Origin: Candidatus Aminicenantota bacterium
Lineage (GTDB): Bacteria; Acidobacteriota; Aminicenantia; Aminicenantales; Aminicenantaceae
Reading direction: 5' to 3'
Assembly (NCBI GenBank): GCA_016927475.1
Contig: JAFGMO010000002.1
Coordinates: 120,969 to 184,968, forward strand
Length of the DNA: 64,000 nucleotides
Under the pieces are notes generated by a model. The model ran no database searches, was not told the origin of the DNA, and was given only the letters and a program-made list of their open reading frames with translations. The position numbers and the translations under genes were made by a program. Positions 1 to 8,286 of this stretch are shown in pieces; within the stretch, counting starts at the first letter, position 1; each line of letters begins with the position of its first letter.

Positions 1-2402
1 AAATCCCCAACGGTGTAAGGAGAGAGGTTGTATTTTTCCATAGCCTTTTTCTTTATCTTGATGACATACTCCGGTTTCCCTTCTTCGATAAGGGCATTGA
101 CATCGGTGACTCCCTCAATGGTGCTTATTTCCTCGGCCAGCATCCGGGCCAAACCCTTGAGTGTATCCAAATCATCGCCCAAAATCTTCAATCCTATCTC
201 CGCGGTGCTCATGGCCAGAAATTCGGTCAGTGTGGACTGTTCCTTGACAATGGAGTAAACGAGATCTGAATAACCGTCGAGTTTCTTTCTCAGGCTGCTG
301 ATCAAAGGATCAAGGTCCTTTTTTCTTTTGGCGGAAATATGAATTTTTATGGTATTGGGAGTTACATCGGGATCCATTCCTTCCATCCCGCTGACAACAC
401 CAACCTGGGAATAAACGGTCTCCACGGAAGGCTGATTCTTCAGCCATTTCTCCGTTTCGAACACAAGCTGCTCCGTTTGGTCAAAGGAATATTCGATGGG
501 CGTTTTTTCATTAAGAATAAAAGATGTGGATTCAGGCTTGGGCATCAGCTCGCTGGGAAGCTGAAAGGCGACAACCAAAGTGACGGCAAATAAACCAAGA
601 GCAGCAGCAAACACCTTGCCCTTATGATCGAGAGACCAGGCCAAAAACCGGTGATAGTGTTCTGCAAAACCTTCATAAAGATGGTTGTATCCGCGAAAGA
701 TTGTCCTGAAGACTATTTTAAAAGGAAGGCTGATGGTGTGGAAAACCAGAAAGAGAAGCTGAAGAATAAAGCTGATAAAGATATTAAGTCCCCAGAAAAG
801 GCTTTTCAACACAAATTTCACAAACCAGAGAATGACTTCGAAAGGCAGCCACAGGTAGCTCAACTTCGGCCTTCCCCGAAAGCGCACTTTACCCGGGAAA
901 AGTTTTTTCGTTTTTAATGCACCTGCTTTATCAAGTTTTAAGCTTCTTGAATAGAGCATCGGAAGCAATGTCAGGGAAACGATAAGTGACGACAGCAGGG
1001 CAAAAGTAACGGTCAGGGATTGGTCCTTGAAAAGCTGGCCGGCTACGCCGTGAACGTAGATAACCGGAAGAAAAACGGAGATGGTGGTTAGTGTTGAGGC
1101 TGTTACGGCCATGCCGACTTCCTTGGTCCCTAAAACAGCGGATTCGATTGGGCCTTTTCCTTCTTTTCGATGGCGGAAGATACTCTCCGAAACCACGATG
1201 GAATTGTCGACAAGCATTCCCACTCCCAGGGCCAGCCCACCCAGGGACATGATATTGAGAGTGATATTACGGAAGTAAAGAAGGTTGAACGTGGCGATGA
1301 TGGAAATGGGAATCACGACGGCGATGATCAACGGAGTTTTAACATCCTGAAGAAAAATGAACAGGACAAAAAAGGCCAGGATTCCGCCGATGACGATTGA
1401 GTTTAAAACCGAAGAAATGGCGCTTTCGATATAGTCAGCCTGTTCCGTAACGACAAGAATGTCGGTTTGTGGGTATTCCTTTTTTATTTCGTCAAGAACC
1501 TCATGGGTGAGCCGGGTGACATTGACGGTATTGGCCCCTGATTCTTTGCGTACCAGCAGCCCGACACTTTCCTCTGCGTTCAGCCTTGTAACACCCTCTC
1601 TTTCTTTTATGGAGTCCTTAATGGCGGCGATATCTTTTAACCTTACCGAGCCTCTCTGCTGCGTTGTTTTCAGCTTGATCTCCCCGATCTCCTTGATCCT
1701 TTCAAATTCCCCGACAACACGTAAAGCATATTTGAAACGGCCTTTTTTGATGTATCCGCCCTCAAGATTCCGGTTGAAATTTTCCAACCTCTGGGATATC
1801 TCCGACAAGGTCAATCCATAAAGGGAAAGCAGGTCGGGATCGACTTCCACCTGGATCTCTCTTTCCACCCCACCGGCTATCTCGGCCGACCCGATTCCTT
1901 CGATCTGTTCCAAGCGGGGTTTGACGACCTCTTCGGAAAATTCCTTCAATTCCAGAAGGGATCCCGCCCCGCTGACAACAAGGATCATAATCGGACGGCT
2001 GTGGGGGTCATGAGTCACGATCGTAGGATTTTCCGCACCTTCAGGAAGTCCATAACGGGCGTTATCCAGCTTTTCGCGGGTATGAAGCATGGCAAAATCC
2101 ATGTCCGTTCCCCACGAAAATTCGAGGGTCATATAGGAAAAACCCTCACGTGATACGGACTCCACCCGGCGAAGTCCCGGTATGGTACTGGCAGCCGCTT
2201 CCAGAGGCCGAGTTATCCGGGTTTCGATCTCCTCGGGAGCAACTCCCTGGTACCGCGTGACCACGGAAAGCCTCGGATAGCTTATATCGGGAAGGAGGTC
2301 GACACTCAATTCTCTGAGTGAAACAAAACCCAATAGGATAACGGCCAAAAAAAACATTAAGGTCGTTACGGGTCTTCGTACGGATGCTTGTGTAATTTTC
2401 AT
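1..2402 (-). CDS. Efflux RND transporter permease (3' end off the window)
   Basis: Inner-membrane proton-driven efflux pump subunit of the AcrB/HAE type, expected to work with a periplasmic adaptor and an outer-membrane channel. Translating the minus strand from ATG at 2402 gives MKITQASVRRPVTTLMFF, the usual RND start with TM1. It then gives pore-domain sequence such as RITRPLEAAASTIPGLRRVE, and the TM4 motif GVGMLVDNSIVVSES with one Asp. The frame is open to the window edge (800 codons of about 1,000-1,100). Around residues 505-575 there is a long hydrophobic insert between the TM6 end and TM7, which is longer than the usual linker. A GAGAG ribosome site precedes the start. The matching adaptor lies 7 kb away at 9327-10559. 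The family is certain; the substrate is unknown. Confidence 0.93.
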   Translation of the reverse strand, partial: MKITQASVRRPVTTLMFFLAVILLGFVSLRELSVDLLPDISYPRLSVVTRYQGVAPEEIETRITRPLEAAASTIPGLRRVESVSREGFSYMTLEFSWGTDMDFAMLHTREKLDNARYGLPEGAENPTIVTHDPHSRPIMILVVSGAGSLLELKEFSEEVVKPRLEQIEGIGSAEIAGGVEREIQVEVDPDLLSLYGLTLSEISQRLENFNRNLEGGYIKKGRFKYALRVVGEFERIKEIGEIKLKTTQQRGSVRLKDIAAIKDSIKEREGVTRLNAEESVGLLVRKESGANTVNVTRLTHEVLDEIKKEYPQTDILVVTEQADYIESAISSVLNSIVIGGILAFFVLFIFLQDVKTPLIIAVVIPISIIATFNLLYFRNITLNIMSLGGLALGVGMLVDNSIVVSESIFRHRKEGKGPIESAVLGTKEVGMAVTASTLTTISVFLPVIYVHGVAGQLFKDQSLTVTFALLSSLIVSLTLLPMLYSRSLKLDKAGALKTKKLFPGKVRFRGRPKLSYLWLPFEVILWFVKFVLKSLFWGLNIFISFILQLLFLVFHTISLPFKIVFRTIFRGYNHLYEGFAEHYHRFLAWSLDHKGKVFAAALGLFAVTLVVAFQLPSELMPKPESTSFILNEKTPIEYSFDQTEQLVFETEKWLKNQPSVETVYSQVGVVSGMEGMDPDVTPNTIKIHISAKRKKDLDPLISSLRKKLDGYSDLVYSIVKEQSTLTEFLAMSTAEIGLKILGDDLDTLKGLARMLAEEISTIEGVTDVNALIEEGKPEYVIKIKKKAMEKYNLSPYTVGD

Positions 2403-2648
2403 CTTTCTCTCACGACGGATCTCTTCAAAAGCAATATAAAGGATTCATTTATAATGACGGTTTAAAATACGCAAACCTGTCATGAACGTTTGATCCTGTT
2501 TCCAAAAAGATGGCCAAGGCTGCTGTGATTTCCCTTTTGCCGGTATGGATTTATCCATCTCCATTTGTTTTTTTCATTCATAAGGGCCGACAATATACCA
2601 CTTTCTTAAAGTTCCCAGTGTTTCTTCATACAAGATTTTCTTTCTTTT

Positions 2649-2691
2649 GTAAAGAACAACCTTCAGGAATGTTCTTTACCACGCCTGAAGG
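2649..2691. promoter_or_regulatory. Two interleaved inverted repeats in the 2403-2797 gap
   Basis: Arm A (GTAAAGAACA, 2649-2658) is perfectly complementary to 2670-2679. Arm B (CCTTCAGG, 2660-2667) is perfectly complementary to 2684-2691. The arms interleave as A-B-A'-B', so as RNA they could form two exclusive hairpins or a tight pseudoknot; as DNA they could be operator dyads. They lie in the 395-bp gap between the divergent RND gene and the regulator at 2798. Apart from this and a possible promoter, I see nothing else in that gap. Confidence 0.5.
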
Positions 2692-2741
2692 CAAATCGTT
2701 GCAGTTTTGCTAATAAAATTCAAAATTTTTTGTTTTTGGGG

Positions 2742-2769
2742 TTGCAAAATATGAAAAATGATATAAAAT
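2742..2769 (+). promoter_or_regulatory. Possible sigma-70-like promoter for the regulator/peptide operon
   Basis: TTGCAA (2742-2747) and TAAAAT (2764-2769) are separated by 16 bp, in a very A/T-rich stretch about 30 bp before the start at 2798. This is pattern recognition only; A/T-rich DNA gives many chance matches. Confidence 0.3.
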
Positions 2770-2797
2770 AATTGTATATATATTCATCGGGGTTGAT

Positions 2798-4633
2798 ATG
2801 AACGAGAAAAATGTCCTCGATTCATGGAAGGAAATTTCAGAATATCTTTCTAAAGACATTCGTACTTGTCATCGCTGGGAAAAAAGATTAGGTCTTCCCA
2901 TCCACCGTTATGATGAGTCTTCTTCCCGCTCTAAAGTATTCGCCTACAAACATGAGATCGATGAATGGCTTCAAAAAAAGGCTCAAAAGGACATACCTGG
3001 ATGGAAGGCGTTTCTACAAAAAAAGGATGTCAGAATCATTCTCAGTGCCGCCGCTGCCGTCATCCTTATATCATTGGGATTCTATAGATTCAACCATAAT
3101 CCACAGGCGGTTCCCTCTTATGAGAATCTCTCTCTGGCCGTTCTTCCCTTTGGCAATCCGAATCCGGCCCAACATGAAGACTATTTTACGGAAGGTTTTA
3201 CAGAAGGCTTGATAACATCATTGACACGGCTCAACACCCTTAAAATTATTCCCCTGTCCTCGGTATTCCAATACAGAAACTCAAAAAAGCCGCCATATGA
3301 GATCGGCCGCGAACTGGGCGCCCACTATATCCTTTATGGGAATGTCTCCCGCGATAGAGATAAGTTCAGCCTCTTGGTACAATTGACAAGAATCGAAGAC
3401 CAAAACAAGATCTGGAACCAAAAATACGAGGATGCCCTGGACAATCTTCTTAGAATAAGAGATTCCATCTGTTTTCAAATCCATGAAAAAATACTCAACA
3501 AACGGCCAGAAAAACAAGCATCATCTGCTGATGTTCTTGTCTTGGAGACAATGGACTTTAAGGCATTGGAGAATTTTTATATCGGCAATTTCATCAAAAA
3601 CCAATCTTTAAACAAAGAAAGCAATGATCCTTTCTATTTTTATCACAACGGCAAACATTACTCGGGAAAATGGGACAAGTCCTCCAACGAACTGGCCATA
3701 ACCTATTTCGAGAAAGCCCTGGCGCTCGATCCTCATTTCGCCCAAGCTTATCTGGGATTAGCCGAGTGTTATACCCACTACGTCAACATGCACTGGCAAA
3801 AAGAAAAATTCTGGCTCGACGAAGCTGAAAAAAGAGTGGAAAAGGCTTATTCCCTTATTCCAGACCTTCCGGAATACTACAGCCTGCTCGCCCGTATTTA
3901 TCTTCTTCGAGACACTTGCTTCGGTGAAGACACCCGGCCCGATGCCTTTGAAATAGCCATGGAAGGCCAAAAAAAATATCCTTATTCGAGCCGTATCAAT
4001 TCCATTCTCGGCGAATGTTATTTTCTCCGGTTTGGTGAGGAAGGAAATGAAGAAGACCTTAATCAGGCATTGAAATACAAAGAAAAGGCTTTCGAATGGA
4101 ACGGCCAGGATCCGGCGAACATCACTTTGGTCGAAATTCTCATGCTTAACAGGGAATTTAACCGGGCCCTGGATGTCTGCAACCTTATCAATTTGAGCGG
4201 CCAATTCCCTTTAGTAAACACTTTAATCGCAGAGATTTGTTATTATAATTGCGACCTCCAGCAAAGCCGGCGCATTTTCAAAACCTCCGATTCTCCGCTG
4301 TCACACTACCTGAACGCTCTCTTTTTTAAAGCCATGATGGATGCGCAGGAAGGCCGCCGGGATGATGCCCTTGATACGGTCCGACAAATCGAAATCACAT
4401 CTCCAGGAACAAATTGTTTCATTGAACAAGACCTTTATATGGCATCCATATACATGGGATTAGGAGAAAAAGATCTCGGATACAATCATCTGGAAAACTT
4501 TTTCGAATCCCCTCTGAATCAAAAACGGTTTTATATTTATAGAAAATACATTGACCTGGATAAAAATTTCGATGCTGTAAAAAGCGAAAAACGGTTTTTA
4601 ACTCTCATCAAACGAAAGGAGTATAAATTATGA
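2798..4633 (+). CDS. Membrane-anchored DNA-binding regulator with TolB/FlgO-like domain and TPR repeats
   Basis: A 611-residue protein with a one-component transmembrane regulator layout. Residues 1-65 look like a helix-turn-helix or excisionase-type DNA-binding domain (WKEISEYLSKDIRTCHRWEK). Residues 76-95 form one TM helix (IILSAAAAVILISLGFY). Residues about 108-230 resemble the TolB-N/FlgO-like fold (LAVLPFGNP, YFTEGFTEGLITSLTRL, ILYGNVSRD). TPR-like repeats follow from about residue 290 (AITYFEKALALDPHFAQAYLGLAECY). It overlaps the next gene by 4 nt (ATGA), so it is co-translated with the small peptide at 4630 and is a good candidate for sensing or controlling that pathway. The topology (DNA binding in the cytoplasm, TPR outside) follows from the single TM segment. 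The ligand is unknown. Confidence 0.8.
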   Translation: MNEKNVLDSWKEISEYLSKDIRTCHRWEKRLGLPIHRYDESSSRSKVFAYKHEIDEWLQKKAQKDIPGWKAFLQKKDVRIILSAAAAVILISLGFYRFNHNPQAVPSYENLSLAVLPFGNPNPAQHEDYFTEGFTEGLITSLTRLNTLKIIPLSSVFQYRNSKKPPYEIGRELGAHYILYGNVSRDRDKFSLLVQLTRIEDQNKIWNQKYEDALDNLLRIRDSICFQIHEKILNKRPEKQASSADVLVLETMDFKALENFYIGNFIKNQSLNKESNDPFYFYHNGKHYSGKWDKSSNELAITYFEKALALDPHFAQAYLGLAECYTHYVNMHWQKEKFWLDEAEKRVEKAYSLIPDLPEYYSLLARIYLLRDTCFGEDTRPDAFEIAMEGQKKYPYSSRINSILGECYFLRFGEEGNEEDLNQALKYKEKAFEWNGQDPANITLVEILMLNREFNRALDVCNLINLSGQFPLVNTLIAEICYYNCDLQQSRRIFKTSDSPLSHYLNALFFKAMMDAQEGRRDDALDTVRQIEITSPGTNCFIEQDLYMASIYMGLGEKDLGYNHLENFFESPLNQKRFYIYRKYIDLDKNFDAVKSEKRFLTLIKRKEYKL

Positions 4634-4824
4634 CGCAAAAAACCGTCATCATAGACGAAAATGTCATGGAATGCTTAAAGAGCATCAAAGAGGTTCTGAA
4701 TGATCTTCCTGAAGAAAAGCAGGAAAAAACCAAACGTGCCCTTCAATACATTTCCGATGTTTTCGAAGGGCTTCCTCCCAAACCGTGCCCGCCCAGCACT
4801 GAGATTATTATGGGCGGAGGATGA
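4630..4824 (+). CDS. 64-aa candidate RiPP precursor peptide ending in Met-Gly-Gly-Gly
   Basis: The 64-residue product has a charged, helix-prone N-terminal part (leader-like, residues 1-46, e.g. MECLKSIKEVLNDLPEEKQE). It then switches to a Pro/Gly-rich tail (GLPPKPCPPSTEIIMGGG, residues 47-64) with one Cys at 53; the other Cys is at 15. The change in composition, the start overlapping the upstream regulator, and a radical SAM/SPASM gene 30 nt downstream fit a precursor of a ribosomally made, post-translationally modified peptide. No family is recognised, and no dedicated peptidase or exporter is visible next to it. The DNA for the last glycines (GGCGGAGGA) is itself a strong Shine-Dalgarno sequence. 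It could instead be a small regulatory or chaperone protein. Confidence 0.6.
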   Translation: MTQKTVIIDENVMECLKSIKEVLNDLPEEKQEKTKRALQYISDVFEGLPPKPCPPSTEIIMGGG

Positions 4825-4854
4825 TATAATTTATTTTTTAACTCATATCCATTT

Positions 4855-5931
4855 TTGCAATTAAAAACCTTAACCCTTCGCCTGACGGGCGATTGCAACT
4901 TCAGATGCCGTTACTGCTACTCAACCAAATCTTCCTGTTCATTAAGTTACACCTCGGCGCGAAAAGCCATAGACATTTTTTACCCGTGTTTTACACATAA
5001 TTATCACCTGATTTTTTACGGAGGCGAACCCCTTCTTGAATTTCCCCTTCTCAAAAAGATTGTCTTCCTCGCCGGAGAAAAGGACCGTTCAAACGGAAAA
5101 AAAGCCCTGTTTTCGATAACAACCAACGGTTCCCTACTGAATGACGACATCCTGAATTTTATACAGCATCACTCCTTCCATGTTGAACTGAGTTTTGACG
5201 GCCTGGCCCAGGATATCCAGCGAAAAAAATCCTCTTTTAAGGCTATGGTGACCCTTCTGGACAAACTCATTCAATCCTCAAGGATCGACCTTGAAGTGAA
5301 CAGCGTATTCACTCCTGAAACGGTCGGACTTCTGGCTGATTCGGTAGCCTTCATGGCCGGAATGCAGGTTCCCAGGATAAGATTGTCTCTTTCTTCGACC
5401 ACTCTCTGGGACGACAGGTCACAAGAAGAACTCAAAAAAGAACTGGAACGTCTGGAAGATATTCTCACCAAACACTATAAGGAAACAGGAACCATACCGG
5501 TACTCAACTATATAAAAAAGTCTTCCATCGGTCTCTTCACATGCATGGCTGGACAGGAGCGAATGGCTGTGGATTGTGACGGAAACATCTATGGCTGTGA
5601 TCTTTTCCGGGAATACACGAAAAGAGTATTGGATCAGGCAGAAATCGAAAAATATTGCCTGGGAAACCTGGAATCTCTTGCTGAAAACCACCATTCTGTT
5701 TTCAACAGGACCGCTCTGCATTACAGCCGTTTTTCCCAGGACAAACTCCGTTCAGGAGAAGAAAAATGCTTTCTCTGTCCTGAGCTTAAATATTGTGGTG
5801 TCTGCCCGGTCAACTCTTTTTTGTCCGGAGGGACCTTATTTGATATTCCGCCCTTTTTGTGCAGCCTGAACCTCATCCGTATTCAGTCCAAAAAAAGGTT
5901 TTGGGCCCGGATCGAGTCTTTACCAGCATGA
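4855..5931 (+). CDS. Radical SAM/SPASM peptide-modifying enzyme (maturase-like)
   Basis: A 358-residue radical SAM enzyme. The CX3CX2C cluster motif (CNFRCRYC; Cys14, 18, 21) sits right at the N-terminus, followed by a GGEPLLE motif. The C-terminal third has SPASM-type cysteines (CMAGQERMAVDCDGNIYGC, then CFLCPELKYCGVC, then a late CSL) that would hold auxiliary Fe-S clusters. Enzymes of this layout install thioether or C-C crosslinks in peptides or mature quinohemoprotein subunits. The neighbouring 64-aa peptide is the obvious substrate. The start is unusual: no ATG or GTG is available, TTG at 4855 has no close ribosome site, and the gene is in the same frame as the peptide, 10 codons after its TGA. 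Reinitiation from the upstream GGAGG is likely. Confidence 0.85.
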   Translation: MQLKTLTLRLTGDCNFRCRYCYSTKSSCSLSYTSARKAIDIFYPCFTHNYHLIFYGGEPLLEFPLLKKIVFLAGEKDRSNGKKALFSITTNGSLLNDDILNFIQHHSFHVELSFDGLAQDIQRKKSSFKAMVTLLDKLIQSSRIDLEVNSVFTPETVGLLADSVAFMAGMQVPRIRLSLSSTTLWDDRSQEELKKELERLEDILTKHYKETGTIPVLNYIKKSSIGLFTCMAGQERMAVDCDGNIYGCDLFREYTKRVLDQAEIEKYCLGNLESLAENHHSVFNRTALHYSRFSQDKLRSGEEKCFLCPELKYCGVCPVNSFLSGGTLFDIPPFLCSLNLIRIQSKKRFWARIESLPA

Positions 5932-6101
5932 TTCTACAATCTTGACTCTCTTTTATGAACGGTCATCTTCATATAAAACGGCAGATCATAAAGAAATGAA
6001 TAATACAGGTCTATGTGATGCTGTACGTACCATTTTACAGTATAATAAATTGTTACCTTAATGATCCAGACGGATGAAAGTATGACTCTGAGGGAAATAT
6101 C

Positions 6102-7658
6102 ATGAAAAAAACATCACTTCTTGCTTTGACCGTCCTTTTCTTATTTTCCTGCTCGACGCAACCTAAAGCAACTCCTGAACAAATGGCATCCTACGAGAAA
6201 AAGATGAGGGAAGGGGAATCACTTACCAATAAGGCCGACTATACCAGTCTGGTTGAAGCCTACCAGGTTTATGAGACACTCTTATCCATCCCGATGAATC
6301 ATCGTCAAACACGGGAAAAACTTCTCAAGACATGTCTTCTTCTATCCATGAGGCAAAAAGAATTGGGGATCTTGGATGAAACATACTTAAACAGGACCCG
6401 CACCTTAATCGAAAGCGGCACTTTTCCGCCCGAATACAGGCTGGCCCTGGAAATCGTTGAGGCTTTACCTTTTAAAGTTAAAGGGATCACCAAAGATACC
6501 ATTCTCGACGAAGACGCATACACCCAGCCTGAAAAATTGGAGGATAAAATTCCTTTGTGGTATGAAAGCATGAAGCGCAGATCGGGCCGGGATCTTCTTT
6601 TCACTTATCTTTTTCTCACCTTGAACTGCGAGTTCGGCAAAATCCTGGAAGAAAAGATAGATCTTCACGCCTTTCGAGACTCCTATGCGACAACCCCCCT
6701 TGTCCTGTACAGGCTGTCGGTATGCGGGTTCCCTGACCAAGAGGTCCTGGAAAACATGATCGAAAAAGCACCGTATTTTACGGAAGCTTATTTCCACCTA
6801 GGAGAAGCCTTTCTTCACGAAGGCAAACTCTCGAAAGCAGAGAAGGCTTATCTCAAGGCTTTTCACACGATCCCCCATTCAACGGCTGTCGTCATTTCTC
6901 TGGCCAACATATATTTCATTCTGGAAGAACTGGAAAAAAGCATCTCATTTTATGACAAGGCCATAACCCTGGCGCCGGAGTACCGGGACGCCCTCTTAGG
7001 AAAGGCGATCGCCCTCAGCTATCTCGGCCGGCACGAAGAGGCCTTAGACACCTTAAAAAAGCTTTACGACCTGGGTAAATATTTCCTGGGAGAGACTCAT
7101 TACTGGCAGGCCTGGAATTTGAGAGAGCTTGGACGGCTTGATAAAGCCCGAACAAATATAGAAAAAGCAAAAAATTACCTTATCGGACATGCGGAAGTTT
7201 TTATCCTGGCCGGGAAAACGGCCCTGGACGGCAAAAATACTGCTGCGGCTGAAGAAAATTTCAAAGAGGCGTTAAAAATCCATAAGGAGAACTGCGAAGC
7301 CCTGTTTTTTCTCGGAAAAGTTTATGCCCTTGAAGAAAATTGGGGAAATTCAGGTCTTTTTTATGACAGGGCTTCCCAATGCTATTTATACTCTGAAGCA
7401 GCTTTGAATGAAAAAATAAAAGAGATCGAAACCTCCGGTTTTTCTCCGGAGCGGATTCACATTTATGTCCTCACAAAAAACAACCAGATCAAACAAATAA
7501 AGGAAAAACGAGCCTCTTCCGATTACAACGGCGCTCTCAGTTATTTTTATGCCGGCCGGTTTGAAGATGCCCTGGGGCTCGCCAGAAGAGCTGCGGAACA
7601 TCCCGCTTTCAAAACTAAGGCGGCAACTCTTATTGAACAAATAAAAGAAAAACGCTGA
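6102..7658 (+). CDS. TPR-repeat lipoprotein
   Basis: 518 residues. A lipoprotein signal peptide ends in LFSC (Cys17), so the protein is expected to be membrane anchored outside the cytoplasm. From about residue 225 there are successive TPR units (AYFHLGEAFLHEGKLSKAEKAYLKAF; SLANIYFILEELEKSISFYDKA; AEVFILAGKTALDGKNTAAAEENFKEAL). It probably acts as a protein-interaction scaffold. It lies 170 bp after the radical SAM gene and 46 bp before the ECF sigma factor. This may make it the surface or periplasmic part of either group, but no direct evidence ties it to one. Confidence 0.8.
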   Translation: MKKTSLLALTVLFLFSCSTQPKATPEQMASYEKKMREGESLTNKADYTSLVEAYQVYETLLSIPMNHRQTREKLLKTCLLLSMRQKELGILDETYLNRTRTLIESGTFPPEYRLALEIVEALPFKVKGITKDTILDEDAYTQPEKLEDKIPLWYESMKRRSGRDLLFTYLFLTLNCEFGKILEEKIDLHAFRDSYATTPLVLYRLSVCGFPDQEVLENMIEKAPYFTEAYFHLGEAFLHEGKLSKAEKAYLKAFHTIPHSTAVVISLANIYFILEELEKSISFYDKAITLAPEYRDALLGKAIALSYLGRHEEALDTLKKLYDLGKYFLGETHYWQAWNLRELGRLDKARTNIEKAKNYLIGHAEVFILAGKTALDGKNTAAAEENFKEALKIHKENCEALFFLGKVYALEENWGNSGLFYDRASQCYLYSEAALNEKIKEIETSGFSPERIHIYVLTKNNQIKQIKEKRASSDYNGALSYFYAGRFEDALGLARRAAEHPAFKTKAATLIEQIKEKR

Positions 7659-7704
7659 AAGGGAATATTTTTTCATGTGGATTGTATAAAGAACAGGAGC
7701 TTGT

Positions 7705-8286
7705 ATGAGGCAAAGTGAGGACCTTCCGGAATCCAGTCTGATTAAAATGGCAAAATCAGGAAACACCGAAGCCTATGAAATCCTTGTCAAGAAATATCAG
7801 AAAAGGATTTACTTCCTCTGCTATCGCATGACGAGAGCTCATCAATCCGCTGATGACCTGGCGCAAGAAACATTCGTTAAAGCTTATTTCAACCTCACGC
7901 GGTTTAAGGAAGGATTGAGTTTTTTTACGTGGATCCGGAAGATCGCCGTAAACAGCGCCCTGAATTACATCAAATCAAAAAAGAGGGAAGAGTCATTGAG
8001 AGACAGGGAAAGCAGGGTTTCCGAGAATGCCCTGCCTTTATACCATGAATCGCCTCACGACAAGCTCCAAAAAAGCAGAACGGAACAAAAATTTTTAGAG
8101 TCCCTCGATACTCTTCCCTTTGAACAAAAAACCGTATTCATCATGAAATTTTATGAAAACTACAGCTACGATGAAATCGCGCAAATTCTTAATCTTCCCA
8201 ACGGAACTGTCATGTCCAGGTTGAACCGGGCCAGGAAAAAGATCAGAGAGTACATGTCTGATTATTCAGTAAGGAGCGGCCGATGA
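7705..8286 (+). CDS. ECF-family RNA polymerase sigma factor (RpoE-like)
   Basis: 193 residues with the two-domain ECF layout. Sigma2 is at about residues 20-90 (YEILVKKYQKRIYFLCYRM, SADDLAQETFVKAY, FFTWIRKIAVNSALNYI). Sigma4 is at about 130-180 (LPFEQKTVFIMKFYENYSYD, EIAQILNLPNGTVMSRLNRA). Its stop overlaps the start of the anti-sigma/TonB gene by 4 nt (ATGA), the classic sigma/anti-sigma pairing. It should direct RNA polymerase to an envelope-linked regulon that cannot be seen here. Confidence 0.93.
   Translation: MRQSEDLPESSLIKMAKSGNTEAYEILVKKYQKRIYFLCYRMTRAHQSADDLAQETFVKAYFNLTRFKEGLSFFTWIRKIAVNSALNYIKSKKREESLRDRESRVSENALPLYHESPHDKLQKSRTEQKFLESLDTLPFEQKTVFIMKFYENYSYDEIAQILNLPNGTVMSRLNRARKKIREYMSDYSVRSGR

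Noticed and set aside
28..1821. Several plus-strand ORFs of 65-120 aa over the first 1.8 kb
   Set aside because: All are shadows of the long minus-strand RND frame, which is continuous from 2402 to the edge and has clear family motifs.
2510..2713. 67-aa plus-strand ORF in the RND/regulator gap
   Set aside because: No ribosome site and no protein-like composition; it runs through the interleaved inverted repeats.
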